From contig NZ_ABCP01000001.1 in the NCBI RefSeq assembly GCF_000170835.1, positions 124,001 to 188,000 of the forward strand: a stretch of DNA of 64,000 nucleotides, in the 5' to 3' direction. This document shows positions 1 to 7,797 of this stretch, one piece after another. A program made the position numbers and the translations under genes. Source of the stretch: Marinobacter algicola DG893 (lineage in GTDB: Bacteria > Pseudomonadota > Gammaproteobacteria > Pseudomonadales > Oleiphilaceae). Numbering within the stretch: position 1 is the first letter of the stretch; each line of letters opens with the position of its first letter. The notes under the pieces are model-generated. The model had not been told where the DNA came from. It made no database searches and was given only the letters and a program-made list of their open reading frames with translations.

Positions 1-20
1 AATAATCATGCCGGCTGGCA

Positions 21-422
21 TCAGCTCCACTGCCGTATTAGCTGCTGGACAGAATACCCATCAGGGGCGGCTTCAGGCAGATGTTTCCACACGTCAACGC
101 TCGCTCTCATATCGTCTCGAAGCCGCTCTAGCTCAATTAAGTGCTGTTCGAGCCGGGAAAGACGATCTGTAAACAGTTTCTTCAGTTCGTTGTTGGATAA
201 ACCATCTTCCGTCGTTTGGGTGAGTATGGTTTTGACTTCCTCCAGCCCCAGGCCCAATTTATGGGCTTCGCGAATAAAACGTAGTCGTCTCAGGTCTTCC
301 GAACCATACACGTAGTAACCATTTCGCAGGTTCTGCCGTGGACGGAGCAAACGTTCGCGACTATAAAAACGAACAGTGTCAGCGGAGACGTTTGCACATC
401 TCGCAATTTCTTTAACTCGCAT
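21..422 (-). CDS. MerR-family transcriptional regulator lacking metal-site cysteines
   Basis: A 133-residue protein. The N-terminal winged helix-turn-helix is typical of MerR proteins (MRVKEIARCANVSADTVRFY, then RERLLRPRQ) and is followed by the long dimerisation helix. I start it at the ATG at 420-422, because the helix-turn-helix begins there and GGGAAGG lies about 8 bases upstream; the frame stays open further upstream without family similarity. The C-terminal loop that binds metal in MerR/ZntR/CueR has no cysteine here; it ends LPEAAPDGYSVQQLIRQWS. The only cysteine is C9, inside the DNA-binding domain. It therefore probably does not sense Cu, Zn or Hg by the usual thiolate site. It lies downstream of lgt on the same strand. 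Family assignment is strong; the inducer is unknown. Confidence 0.85.
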   Translation of the reverse strand: MRVKEIARCANVSADTVRFYSRERLLRPRQNLRNGYYVYGSEDLRRLRFIREAHKLGLGLEEVKTILTQTTEDGLSNNELKKLFTDRLSRLEQHLIELERLRDDMRASVDVWKHLPEAAPDGYSVQQLIRQWS

Positions 423-584
423 AGTAACCGCCTTCCCAACAAATCGGCGCTTGGCCATGTCTGCTCTGAGCCACATCTTGAGGAAAAGTTCCTTCCCATT
501 AAATTCGGGCCTGAACGCCGGCATAAACCGTTTTCTGATAGGAGCGACGACATCCCAGACATAACTGGGTGCCGGCAATCTTTG

Positions 585-1385
585 TCAGGGATTCACTGTC
601 TTTGTGTTGCTTGCCGGCTGATATCTAGACCAAACAATTAGGACGAGTCCGCCGATGATCATCGGCAAGGTCAACAACTGCCCCATGGTCACCCAGCCGA
701 GGGCGATGAACCCCAGTTGCGGGTCGGGGAGGCGAACAAACTCGACCACAAAACGGAAAATTCCATAGAGCACCGAGAACAAGCCGGAAGTTGCGCCCAT
801 CCGACGAGGGTGGCTTGAAAACCACCACAGCACAGCGAACAGCACAACACCTTCCAGTGCAAACTCATACAGCGACGACGGGTGGCGTGGCTCTGGCCCA
901 ATATTCGGTAACACCATGGCCCAGGGGGCATCGCTGACCCGCCCCGGAAGCTCGTGATTGATAAAATTGCCAAGGCGCCCTGCCCCCAGCCCAATCGGCA
1001 CCAGCGGCGCGATAAAGTCCGTAAGTCGGAAAAAACGCAGATTATGTTTGCGAGCAAAAACCAGGGCGGCGACCAATACTCCGGCAAAGCCTCCGTGAAA
1101 GCTCATGCCGCCTTCCCAGATTTTGAATAACCAGAACGGGTTGTCCGCCAGTTTGTCAAAGCCGTAGAACAGCGCATATCCCACGCGGCCACCCAGTATT
1201 ACGCCCACAGCACAGTAGAAAATCAGTGTTTCGATCGCCTCGGAGCTCAACCCTAAGCGGTGAGCCCGGCGACGGGCGAGCCACCAGGCCGACAAAAAGC
1301 CAACAAGGTACATCAGGCCATACCAATGGATCTGTAGCGGACCTAAAGAGATCGCTATTGGATCGATTTGTGGGTATTGCAGCAT
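585..1385 (-). CDS. lgt: Prolipoprotein diacylglyceryl transferase
   Basis: An inner-membrane enzyme of 266 residues that transfers diacylglycerol from phosphatidylglycerol to the lipobox cysteine of prolipoproteins. Visible family motifs are FHGG, the Lgt signature GRLGNFINHELPGR, and several hydrophobic helices ending in MGQLLTLPMIIGG. Length is normal for Lgt. The ATG at 1383-1385 has AGGA upstream. Its position is unusual: it sits between a peroxiredoxin and a MerR regulator in a copper/redox island rather than next to thyA, its common neighbour in gammaproteobacteria. It may be an accessory second copy, but only whole-genome data would show that. It could lipidate island lipoproteins such as the multicopper oxidase at 11150-12733. 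Confidence 0.95.
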   Translation of the reverse strand: MLQYPQIDPIAISLGPLQIHWYGLMYLVGFLSAWWLARRRAHRLGLSSEAIETLIFYCAVGVILGGRVGYALFYGFDKLADNPFWLFKIWEGGMSFHGGFAGVLVAALVFARKHNLRFFRLTDFIAPLVPIGLGAGRLGNFINHELPGRVSDAPWAMVLPNIGPEPRHPSSLYEFALEGVVLFAVLWWFSSHPRRMGATSGLFSVLYGIFRFVVEFVRLPDPQLGFIALGWVTMGQLLTLPMIIGGLVLIVWSRYQPASNTKTVNP

Positions 1386-1466
1386 TGGTTATCCTGATTA
1401 AATGTTTGAAAGTGCCCCCGGGCGCTAATCAAATACACCCGGGGTTCAATTATAGCGGTTTCCGTT

Positions 1467-2105
1467 TCACTTACGACCGGGTTGACGGGTAACCCGCAGA
1501 TACGGTGTTTGCTCATCCCATCCCTCAGGGAAACGTTCTTTGGCCTCTTCATCGGAAAGCGACGGAACGATGATCACATCCTCGCCGTTTTTCCAGTCAA
1601 CCGGCGTGGCCACTTTGTGGTTGTCGGTCAGTTGAAGTGAGTCAATGACTCGCAGGATCTCGTCCAGATTACGCCCGGTGCTTGGCGGATACGTCAGCAT
1701 CAGACGTATTTTTTTCGCGGAATCGATAATGAAAACCGTACGAACGGTCACCTTGGGGTCGGCTTTTGGATGGATCATTCCGTAAAGGTCTGCAACAACC
1801 TGATCCTTGTCCGCCAGGAGCGGAAAATTGAGCCCTGCGCCCTGGGTTTTCTCGATGTCCTTCGCCCAGTCGTTATGTGAATCGAGCGGGTCAACAGACA
1901 CCCCGATCAGCTTTACACCGCGCCCGGCGAATTCTTCCTTGCGTTTAGCGAAGGCGCCGAGCTCTGTGGTACAGACTGGCGTGTAGTCAGCGGGGTGTGA
2001 AAACAATACGGCCCAATCGCCGCCGAGCCATTCATGAAACTGGATGTTTCCCTCGGTGGATTCCACGGTGAAATCGGGAGCGGTTTCTCCAAGTTGCAAT
2101 GTCAT
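1467..2105 (-). CDS. 1-Cys peroxiredoxin (Prx6/AhpC-TSA family)
   Basis: A 212-residue thiol peroxidase that reduces hydrogen peroxide and organic peroxides. The peroxidatic cysteine is C45 in the hallmark stretch HPADYTPVCTTELG; I see no other cysteine in the protein, so it is of the 1-Cys type and needs an external thiol. The C-terminal part (TPVDWKNGEDVIIVPSLSDEEA) matches the Prx6 subfamily. I chose the ATG at 2103-2105, where the family similarity starts and GAGGAG lies upstream, rather than the longer open frame. It has its own MerR-type promoter at 2155-2185 in the gap after the thioredoxin gene, which suggests induction by metal together with cueR-copA. Confidence 0.93.
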   Translation of the reverse strand: MTLQLGETAPDFTVESTEGNIQFHEWLGGDWAVLFSHPADYTPVCTTELGAFAKRKEEFAGRGVKLIGVSVDPLDSHNDWAKDIEKTQGAGLNFPLLADKDQVVADLYGMIHPKADPKVTVRTVFIIDSAKKIRLMLTYPPSTGRNLDEILRVIDSLQLTDNHKVATPVDWKNGEDVIIVPSLSDEEAKERFPEGWDEQTPYLRVTRQPGRK

Positions 2106-2154
2106 CGTTCCATTCTCCTCTTCTTTGGCTGTCGTTCTTGGTTCGTCAACACAG

Positions 2155-2185
2155 ACGGTATCTTTAAAGTCAACTTTAAGGTCAA
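2155..2185 (-). promoter_or_regulatory. MerR/CueR-type promoter of the peroxiredoxin gene
   Basis: On the minus strand the -35 TTGACC (2180-2185) and -10 TACCGT (2155-2160) are separated by 19 bases. This long spacer is the signature of promoters activated by MerR-family regulators through DNA distortion. The spacer holds a near-perfect dyad, CTTAAAGTTGACTTTAAAG. The same -35 and TTAAA start of the spacer recur at 10796-10826 and 13224-13254. The layout is seen directly; the regulator (most likely the CueR-like protein at 10357-10758) is inferred. Confidence 0.85.
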
Positions 2186-2203
2186 GGTCTTTGTTGCAGA
2201 CTC

Positions 2204-2785
2204 TCAATAGGAGTCAACCGGAGCTCTGGCGATGGCACGGGCAATAAAATCCACCATGGCCGGGCTGTCCCAACCTGTGGCACCGGTCAGACGGCCAATT
2301 TCACGACCTTTATGATCAATCAGCAAGGTCGTAGGGACGCCTTCTATGCCAAGGGTTGAGGTAGCCAGTGTGGACGGATCAATATACTTACGAAGGTGTT
2401 GTATACCAGTTTCCCGGTAGAATTCTTCAACAACACCGATGCCTGCATGGTCAATCGACAGAGCAACCACTTCGAATCGCTCGCCCCCCAGTTGAGCCTG
2501 GAGTGAGTCCAGTGTCGGCATTTCCTCGCGGCAGGGTGCGCACCAGGTCGCCCAGATGTTGAGCAACACCACTCTGCCGTGAAAATCTGCCAGCGTTAAA
2601 GGTTTGCCCTTCTTGTCTTCAAATGCGAGCTCGGGCAGATTCCGGGCTGTTTCCCAGGTCAGAAATCCCTGTGGGCCGACCGATTCTGGAACGTCCCCCG
2701 CCGTCGAAACAGCAGGGGCAAATGAAATAGCAAAAACGAGCATTGCAGCCAGTACCCGGGCTACAGGTGTAGGTTGCTGCCACAT
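2204..2785 (-). CDS. TlpA/ResA-like exported thioredoxin
   Basis: A 193-residue exported thiol-disulfide protein. The N terminus is a Sec signal (ARVLAAMLVFAISFAPAVSTAG). The thioredoxin active site is WATWCAPCRE with C82 and C85, and the cis-proline region is GVPTTLLID. It probably works in the periplasm reducing or handling cysteines of copper-binding or cytochrome partners, with electrons from the DsbD-like protein encoded upstream. The ATG is preceded by CAGGAG. It is the last gene of the run 6177 to 2204 on the minus strand, after the SCO gene, as is common for TlpA and SCO pairs. Confidence 0.9.
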   Translation of the reverse strand: MWQQPTPVARVLAAMLVFAISFAPAVSTAGDVPESVGPQGFLTWETARNLPELAFEDKKGKPLTLADFHGRVVLLNIWATWCAPCREEMPTLDSLQAQLGGERFEVVALSIDHAGIGVVEEFYRETGIQHLRKYIDPSTLATSTLGIEGVPTTLLIDHKGREIGRLTGATGWDSPAMVDFIARAIARAPVDSY

Positions 2786-2842
2786 TGACAGTTGCTCCTG
2801 TTCACGGTTGTCGGCCTCTTGCCTCGTTGCTGCCCACAGAGA

Positions 2843-3547
2843 CTACTCACCCTGCATCAGGCCTTCGATACGCCCATGCAGCCGGCTCCAGAACCCATCA
2901 TCGGCTGCGGCATTGGGGCCTATGGCGATGGCCTTAAGATAGGTCACCAGATGCTGAGGCTTGAATTTCAGGCCGTGAAAGCGGGCACGCATCTGTCCCT
3001 GTGGATCAATCACATGAGTAACTACACCATGTACCTGGACTCCGTCACCGGTGTCCGTGAATTGAACCCCATAGGCCTTAGCGAGTTCCGACGTCAACCC
3101 AGGTGATTCGTTCTTTGCCCGGTAGAGAAAGTGCCAGTTGCCACGGTTGAGGTCGAAGTTCTCGCCGTAAGCGCGCATGTTTTCCCGGGTCCCGGCGACG
3201 TCTTCACGATCGGTGGCGATGGTGATGAAGACCACCTCTTCGCTTAGCCCTTCGTCTTCAACCCCGGTCTGCAACTGGCGGATCAGGTTCATGTGCAAAG
3301 GGCATGCCTCGGTGCAGCGCGTGTAGAGAAAATTGAGCACGACGGTTTTACCGTTTAAGTCCGCCAGGGAGAGTGTCTTGCCGTCGGTGCCGGTCAGGTC
3401 GAACGGAGGGGCCGGTTGGTCGACAAACTGGGCATACCGTTCTTTTTCATTTAACGACGCTTCGACATCCTCCATGGAGTGGGCATAAGCCTTGAGGCTC
3501 CCCAGGGCGACCACGGAAATCAGGAATACTCTTATTATGCGGTTCAC
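2843..3547 (-). CDS. SCO1/SenC/PrrC family copper chaperone
   Basis: A 234-residue protein with an N-terminal membrane or signal segment and a thioredoxin fold. The copper site is visible: CTEAC (C78, C82) and H173 in QVHGVVTHVID, eight residues before the aspartate as in Sco1. Sco proteins deliver copper to the CuA site of cytochrome oxidase or act as thiol reductases. I start it at GTG 3545-3547, because the signal peptide begins there and GGAG is upstream; the frame extends further into the previous gene without similarity. It lies between DsbD-alpha-like and TlpA-like genes. No cytochrome oxidase gene is in this window, so a role in copper handling or thiol redox is as likely as oxidase assembly. 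Confidence 0.92.
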   Translation of the reverse strand: MNRIIRVFLISVVALGSLKAYAHSMEDVEASLNEKERYAQFVDQPAPPFDLTGTDGKTLSLADLNGKTVVLNFLYTRCTEACPLHMNLIRQLQTGVEDEGLSEEVVFITIATDREDVAGTRENMRAYGENFDLNRGNWHFLYRAKNESPGLTSELAKAYGVQFTDTGDGVQVHGVVTHVIDPQGQMRARFHGLKFKPQHLVTYLKAIAIGPNAAADDGFWSRLHGRIEGLMQGE

Positions 3548-3591
3548 AGTGGTTCTCCGTTTAATTCTTTCTTGGAAGGAAAATCTTGGGG

Positions 3592-4185
3592 TCATTGTGT
3601 GTTGGTATCGTCCAGATTCAGGGTAAGGGGCAGGTCCGCCGGTGCCAGGCAAACGCCTTCGTCACTGCAGGCCTGTACCCGCACCGTCATGTCGAGCTTG
3701 CCGGCTTCTTTCAACATGGCTGTGTGTTTCTCGTCAGGCAGTAGCCGAATACTCGCGTCGTTGTCGTAAACCTCCAGGGCGGTATCATCAAGGGTAATGT
3801 CACTGACCCGGCCACGTGGGTACTGAATCGGAATGTCGAGCGACTGTCCGTTAACCGCGGAACTCGCGACCGTGGGAATCAGGAACTCCATGGAGGCCGG
3901 GTTGGCGTTCACGTGCCAGCCGGGGTCAATGTCCAGTGCCAGAACAATTTCTCCGGCATCACCAATCAGTGCTTTATTCTCGCCAACAATTTTCAGCCGC
4001 ACCTTGTCGGAAGAGTCCGCCAACTCGGTTCTGGCAGCTGGTGCCGGGCCTTCAGAACTGGCCGGTGCAGTCTGGGTAGTGCTGGCGGTATTTCCGGTAT
4101 TGTTATCGATCAACACGAATGCGGCTGCGATCACGATCAGTAAAACAGCTATTCCAGCCAGCCATGCCTTGGGTCGGGTCACCAT
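3592..4185 (-). CDS. Membrane-anchored DsbD N-terminal (alpha)-domain protein
   Basis: A 197-residue protein. One transmembrane or signal-anchor segment (AWLAGIAVLLIVIAAAFVLI) is followed by a linker and a domain like the periplasmic N-terminal domain of DsbD, with the characteristic GWHVNANPASMEFLIPT and a cysteine pair in ACSDEGVCLAP. In classical DsbD this immunoglobulin-like domain passes electrons from the membrane core to DsbC/DsbG. Here it is a separate polypeptide encoded just downstream of the DsbD core. The start is ATG 4183-4185 with GGAG upstream, only 16 bases after the previous stop. The cysteine spacing differs from E. coli DsbD, so function is inferred. Confidence 0.82.
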   Translation of the reverse strand: MVTRPKAWLAGIAVLLIVIAAAFVLIDNNTGNTASTTQTAPASSEGPAPAARTELADSSDKVRLKIVGENKALIGDAGEIVLALDIDPGWHVNANPASMEFLIPTVASSAVNGQSLDIPIQYPRGRVSDITLDDTALEVYDNDASIRLLPDEKHTAMLKEAGKLDMTVRVQACSDEGVCLAPADLPLTLNLDDTNTQ

Positions 4186-4201
4186 ATTTGATCTCCAGTA
4201 T

Positions 4202-5392
4202 CTAAAGTTGTGAGTTTCCGGTGCGGTTGATCGCCTCAACCAAGCTGTCGGCGTCAAAGAGCCCCGTGAAACGGGCGATAACAGTACCGTCGCCGTCAAT
4301 CACCGCCGCAAAAGGTAAGGCCTGCCCACCCGTCGCGGTTAACAATGCGTCCTTTTCAGGGTCACTCGCCGTCACGTCGACCTGAATCGGTACCATGTTG
4401 GCGCGCCGCACGGCGGCGGCCACAGCGGGCTCCTTGTACACCGTGCGCTCCAGTACTTTGCAGTTGATGCACCAGTCTGCGGTGAACTCCAGCAAATAAG
4501 GCGCGCCACGGGCTTTTGTGTCCGTCAGGAGTTTTGATGAGTAAGGTTGCCAGACAAGTTCGCCCACACTGCTCCCCAACGGGGAGGCAAATACCACAGC
4601 CACCGCAAAGGCAAGGCCTGCTGCCGTAGCTGCGATCACACGCACGGCGCCGTTACCCTGGATGAATCGGCGGATACCCCATAATAGGACCAGTGCCAGC
4701 CAGGCCCACCATACCCATGGGTAAACCGCTTTGGGGACCAAGCTCGCGCTGAAAAAGACGGCCGCGGCCAGCAAAACCAGCGCGAGCACTTCACGAATAG
4801 CGAGGGTCCAGGGACCCGCCTTCGGCAACCGACTCAGCCACTCAGGCTTAAGCATCAGTACCGCGTAGGGTAATGACAGCCCGAGCCCGATACTGCCGAA
4901 TATCCCCATGATCACCGGCGCTGGCTGAGTGACGGCAAAAGCCAGAACGCCACCCAGGAAAGGCCCTGCACAGGGTGCGGCCAAAACCGCGCTCAACAGC
5001 CCTGAGACGTATGCCTCAAAGTAACGCCGGCCATGGGCCGAGGCGGCAAACGCAGGGACCGGGATAGGCAGATCCAGCCAGGTGACCACCGCAAAGCCGA
5101 CCATCAACGCAACCAGGACGGCCACGAATACCGTCGACTGGAATAACGTGCCCCAATTCCACTGCAGCAGCGCGGTCAGGCCACCCAGCGTCAGGAAAAA
5201 GGTGAGTGTGCCGGCGCTGAACGCCAGTGCAGCGAGCACGCGATGTGACCGCTGGCTGCCCGCCTCCCGCAGGATGGTCCGGACCTTGATGGGAATCGCG
5301 GGCAGCACGCAGGGCGTCAGGTTCAGCAGCAAACCTGCCATAACCGCCATCATGATCTGGCCGGCGATAATTAATGAGGGAAACTGATCCAT
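4202..5392 (-). CDS. DsbD-like transmembrane electron carrier with C-terminal thioredoxin domain
   Basis: A 396-residue protein with about eight hydrophobic helices of the CcdA/DsbD-beta type. Transmembrane cysteines lie in LTPCVLPAIPIK (C28) and AAPCAGPFLGG. The C-terminal thioredoxin domain has WCINCK. It moves reducing power from cytoplasmic thioredoxin across the membrane. It lacks the N-terminal periplasmic domain of full-length DsbD, which the next gene supplies. Its ATG overlaps the stop of the upstream DsbG-like gene (TAATG), which implies translational coupling. The natural partners are the DsbG-like, TlpA-like and SCO proteins of the same operon, resembling the Scs copper-tolerance systems of enterobacteria in logic. 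Confidence 0.9.
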   Translation of the reverse strand: MDQFPSLIIAGQIMMAVMAGLLLNLTPCVLPAIPIKVRTILREAGSQRSHRVLAALAFSAGTLTFFLTLGGLTALLQWNWGTLFQSTVFVAVLVALMVGFAVVTWLDLPIPVPAFAASAHGRRYFEAYVSGLLSAVLAAPCAGPFLGGVLAFAVTQPAPVIMGIFGSIGLGLSLPYAVLMLKPEWLSRLPKAGPWTLAIREVLALVLLAAAVFFSASLVPKAVYPWVWWAWLALVLLWGIRRFIQGNGAVRVIAATAAGLAFAVAVVFASPLGSSVGELVWQPYSSKLLTDTKARGAPYLLEFTADWCINCKVLERTVYKEPAVAAAVRRANMVPIQVDVTASDPEKDALLTATGGQALPFAAVIDGDGTVIARFTGLFDADSLVEAINRTGNSQL

Positions 5393-6177
5393 TACTCAGC
5401 GATCCCCAGCATCCTACCGAGCGCTTCCAGCTTGGGCACACCGGTCTGGCCTCGCCATTGGCCGTTCGTGTCCCTGAACAGTAACCCTGGCGTTCCGCTG
5501 AAACCCAGCTCTGCCATCCACTGACTGTGTTGTTCGAGTGCCCTCTGAAGGTCAGCCGGGATGGGGGTAAGTTCAGAAATTCCGCTGCCGTCACCGTTTT
5601 TGCTGATATTCTCCTTGAACATACGCAGGGCCGCGGCTCGGTCGTCCGCGTTCATGATTGCGGCGGAGAAGCCCGGACTGGAAGGCTTGAGAAACCCGAC
5701 CATGACCCAGTGCAACCTGACTTTCCCTTCCGCTACCCAATTCCGGGTCTGCTGCCAGAATTTGTGGCAGAAAATGCAATTTGGATCCGCGAATACGTAG
5801 ATCTCGGGAGCACCCTCACCGCCCTCGCTCACCAGATGGCTATCCCGAGCAAGCTGCTCGGCAACTGATGCGTAGGCCGGATTCGCTATATAACGTGCAG
5901 CGTATTCGCGGGTCAGGTCATTGCCGTTACCCTCCAGAAGCGCGCCGGAAAGAACGAAGTCACCGAGTCCATAGACGATTCCGGTTTTTCCGTCCCCAGC
6001 CTTCACGACATAACCGGTAACGCCCTCGGCTGGCGTGGAGAAGCGTTCGATCACCGTAAAACCGACTTTTTCCTGGAGCGCCTTGACTCCTGGATCCATC
6101 GTCGGTGCCGCAGACGCCAGAGCTGCAAATAGACTCAAAAGAAGTGCTATCGAAAACTTACGGCAGAGCATGGTCAT
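5392..6177 (-). CDS. DsbG/DsbC-like periplasmic disulfide isomerase
   Basis: A 261-residue exported protein. The signal peptide is at residues 1-23 (KFSIALLLSLFAALASA), followed by a dimerisation-type domain and a thioredoxin domain with DPNCIFCHKF (C134, C137). The cis-proline loop is SGTPGLLFRD. DsbG and DsbC isomerise wrong disulfides or reduce sulfenic acids, and are kept reduced by DsbD. I start at ATG 6175-6177 because the signal peptide begins there; an in-frame GTG at 6211-6213 would add 12 residues, and the ribosome-binding site does not decide. It is the first gene of the minus-strand redox operon. Copper misoxidises thiols, so the isomerase fits an island for copper stress. Confidence 0.88.
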   Translation of the reverse strand: MTMLCRKFSIALLLSLFAALASAAPTMDPGVKALQEKVGFTVIERFSTPAEGVTGYVVKAGDGKTGIVYGLGDFVLSGALLEGNGNDLTREYAARYIANPAYASVAEQLARDSHLVSEGGEGAPEIYVFADPNCIFCHKFWQQTRNWVAEGKVRLHWVMVGFLKPSSPGFSAAIMNADDRAAALRMFKENISKNGDGSGISELTPIPADLQRALEQHSQWMAELGFSGTPGLLFRDTNGQWRGQTGVPKLEALGRMLGIAE

Positions 6178-6340
6178 GCGCCGCACGGAGTGCTCCAAAA
6201 AGAGTGACATCACAAGTACATTCCCATTTTTAGATATTCATCAGGCAGTAAAACCGCCAGGGGTGACTGACTACGTGGTGGTATACCGCTCAAGGTCGAA
6301 CGACAGTCACTCGACGCGGGAACCCCAGGCGATCAAAGGT

Positions 6341-6670
6341 TCAGGAAGTTGCTGAATACTTGGGAGGAAAGGGGTCAGGCCCTGAAAGTACACGGCCGGA
6401 ATGAGAAGAATAGCCCCTGGGAAAAGGAGAGGACGATAATAATGGCAAATCCAGAATGACAGATCTGGCGACATGGGAAGAAATACACGTGCTGCTACAG
6501 CTACCCTGAGCCTGAAGCATTTCGCAGTCGGGCATCGCCTCGGTATCTGGGAAAAGAACACAAGCCTCAGCCATGGGCCCCACCTCAAAAGAGGTCGCAG
6601 CCGCTCCCTGTGAAACAAGGAAAGAAGCTACGAGCAGCATTGCTGCCAGTCCCATAAACCGCTTCTTCAT
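6341..6670 (-). CDS. Small exported Cys-rich protein, CopL-like
   Basis: A 109-residue protein with a Sec signal (MKKRFMGLAAMLLVASFLVSQGAAA). The mature part carries cysteines in EACVLFP, DCEMLQ and GSCSSTCISSH, and ends in a Pro-rich tail (GPDPFPPKY). The layout (signal, Cys cluster, Pro-rich end) resembles the small proteins often found at the head of copper operons and called CopL or DUF2946-like. A second one with the same layout is at 13411-13794. I assign the general class only. The ribosome-binding site is weak, and the gene stands alone between the dsbG-like and TVP38 genes. Confidence 0.6.
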   Translation of the reverse strand: MKKRFMGLAAMLLVASFLVSQGAAATSFEVGPMAEACVLFPDTEAMPDCEMLQAQGSCSSTCISSHVARSVILDLPLLSSSPFPRGYSSHSGRVLSGPDPFPPKYSATS

Positions 6671-6853
6671 CGCGTCGATATCCCGATTAGAGAACAGCTA
6701 AATAAAATGCCTTCAACGTGTAAAACAGCACTTGGTACCATAGCCTACATCAGTGGGCGTCGCCAAGCAGGCAGAAACGACTCACCCTCGTCTATCCACA
6801 TTAGTCCGTCGGCCAATTGGGACAGGACATGCGCAGATAAGTTCCTCCAAATG

Positions 6854-7603
6854 TTATTGTTCGAGCGCTCTCTTAAGCACACTGCGTCGAGAAAAAAACA
6901 GCTTCGCTACAACCGGCGACAGGGTAATGCCGCTGACGAGAATCAGCATTATCGTCATCAGCCCTGACTCGGATGCCATGAGCAATCCGCCAAATGCTGT
7001 AATCAAATAGGCCGTCGGAATAACTCCGGCCAGCGTTGCGACGACGAAACGCCAGAACGCGAGGGGCGTCAGGCCTGCTGCATAGCTGACTGCATCGAAA
7101 GAGATGAAGGGTACCAGTCGTGACGCAAAAATGGCCAGCATCAACGCACTTTGAGAGCGCTCCTTACCCAACCAACTCAACATCGGGCGCACCCGACTCC
7201 AGCGATGGATAACGTCGTACCCCAGGGACCGAGCAATGGTAAAAGCGATCAATGCGCCAGCCTCGGCACCGACAACCACAATCACCGTCCCCCAGAGAGA
7301 ACCATAGACCGCTCCGGCGACCATAGCGATCGGGGCGCTGGGAATCGGGCTCAGGACGATGGCCATGATCATCAAGCCGATGATGCCCACCGGCCCCCAA
7401 TACCCAAGTTGATCGATCCATTCCCGCAACGCAACTTTGTTGGTCACTGTGGCCAATGCTCCCGTCTCCAGCATGACCCAGTAGGTTGCGGCCAGAACAA
7501 CCAACAGAAGCAGAACCCCGGCGACCTTTGCTTTTGCCTTCAGTCTTTTTCCAGTACTTGCCGTGGGGTCCCGATACATTTCATGCGCCAGAGTGGTATT
7601 CAT
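6854..7603 (-). CDS. TVP38/TMEM64 (DedA-like) membrane protein
   Basis: A 249-residue inner-membrane protein with about six hydrophobic segments. The SNARE-associated/VTT region is recognisable: AIVLSPIPSAPIAMVAGAVYG, then GALIAFTIARSLG and ASRLVPFISFDAVSYAAGL. Members of this superfamily act in lipid scrambling or membrane homeostasis, and homologues are commonly carried in mercury and copper islands, but the metal role is not established. GAGGGG precedes the ATG. Its start overlaps the end of the small membrane peptide gene upstream by 23 bases, so the two are likely translated together, downstream of copA. Confidence 0.88.
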   Translation of the reverse strand: MNTTLAHEMYRDPTASTGKRLKAKAKVAGVLLLLVVLAATYWVMLETGALATVTNKVALREWIDQLGYWGPVGIIGLMIMAIVLSPIPSAPIAMVAGAVYGSLWGTVIVVVGAEAGALIAFTIARSLGYDVIHRWSRVRPMLSWLGKERSQSALMLAIFASRLVPFISFDAVSYAAGLTPLAFWRFVVATLAGVIPTAYLITAFGGLLMASESGLMTIMLILVSGITLSPVVAKLFFSRRSVLKRALEQ

Positions 7604-7766
7604 TATCCCCTCTCATGTTCTTTCTCGCGCTTCCAGAATCATCTTTGTTTCTGGAAAACAGGTACTTAGCAAGGGCGGCGACACCGAGCACAAGGGCGAC
7701 GATGAGCAAAAGGGATATCAACCCCATTCCCGCCATTCCAAACATGCATGCCTCACTTGTCATCAT
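7581..7766 (-). CDS. Small single-pass membrane peptide
   Basis: A 61-residue peptide starting at the ATG at 7764-7766 with GGAG upstream. It has a Met/Cys-containing N terminus (MMTSEACMFGMAGMG), one hydrophobic helix (LISLLLIVALVLGVAALAKYL) and a charged tail. Its end overlaps the next gene. The arrangement is like the peptide at 10929-11153: Met-rich segment, one helix, then an ALxKYL motif. It may be a small accessory subunit of the copper ATPase, whose gene ends 32 bases upstream. No function is known to me. Confidence 0.7.
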   Translation of the reverse strand: MMTSEACMFGMAGMGLISLLLIVALVLGVAALAKYLFSRNKDDSGSARKNMRGDNEYHSGA

Positions 7767-7797
7767 GTCAATCTCCTGGTTCTGTGTACTGGCTCTC

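Noticed and set aside
423..578. N-terminal extension of the first MerR-like protein
   Set aside because: The frame is open but the helix-turn-helix of the family begins at the 422 start, which has its own ribosome-binding site; the extension has no similarity.
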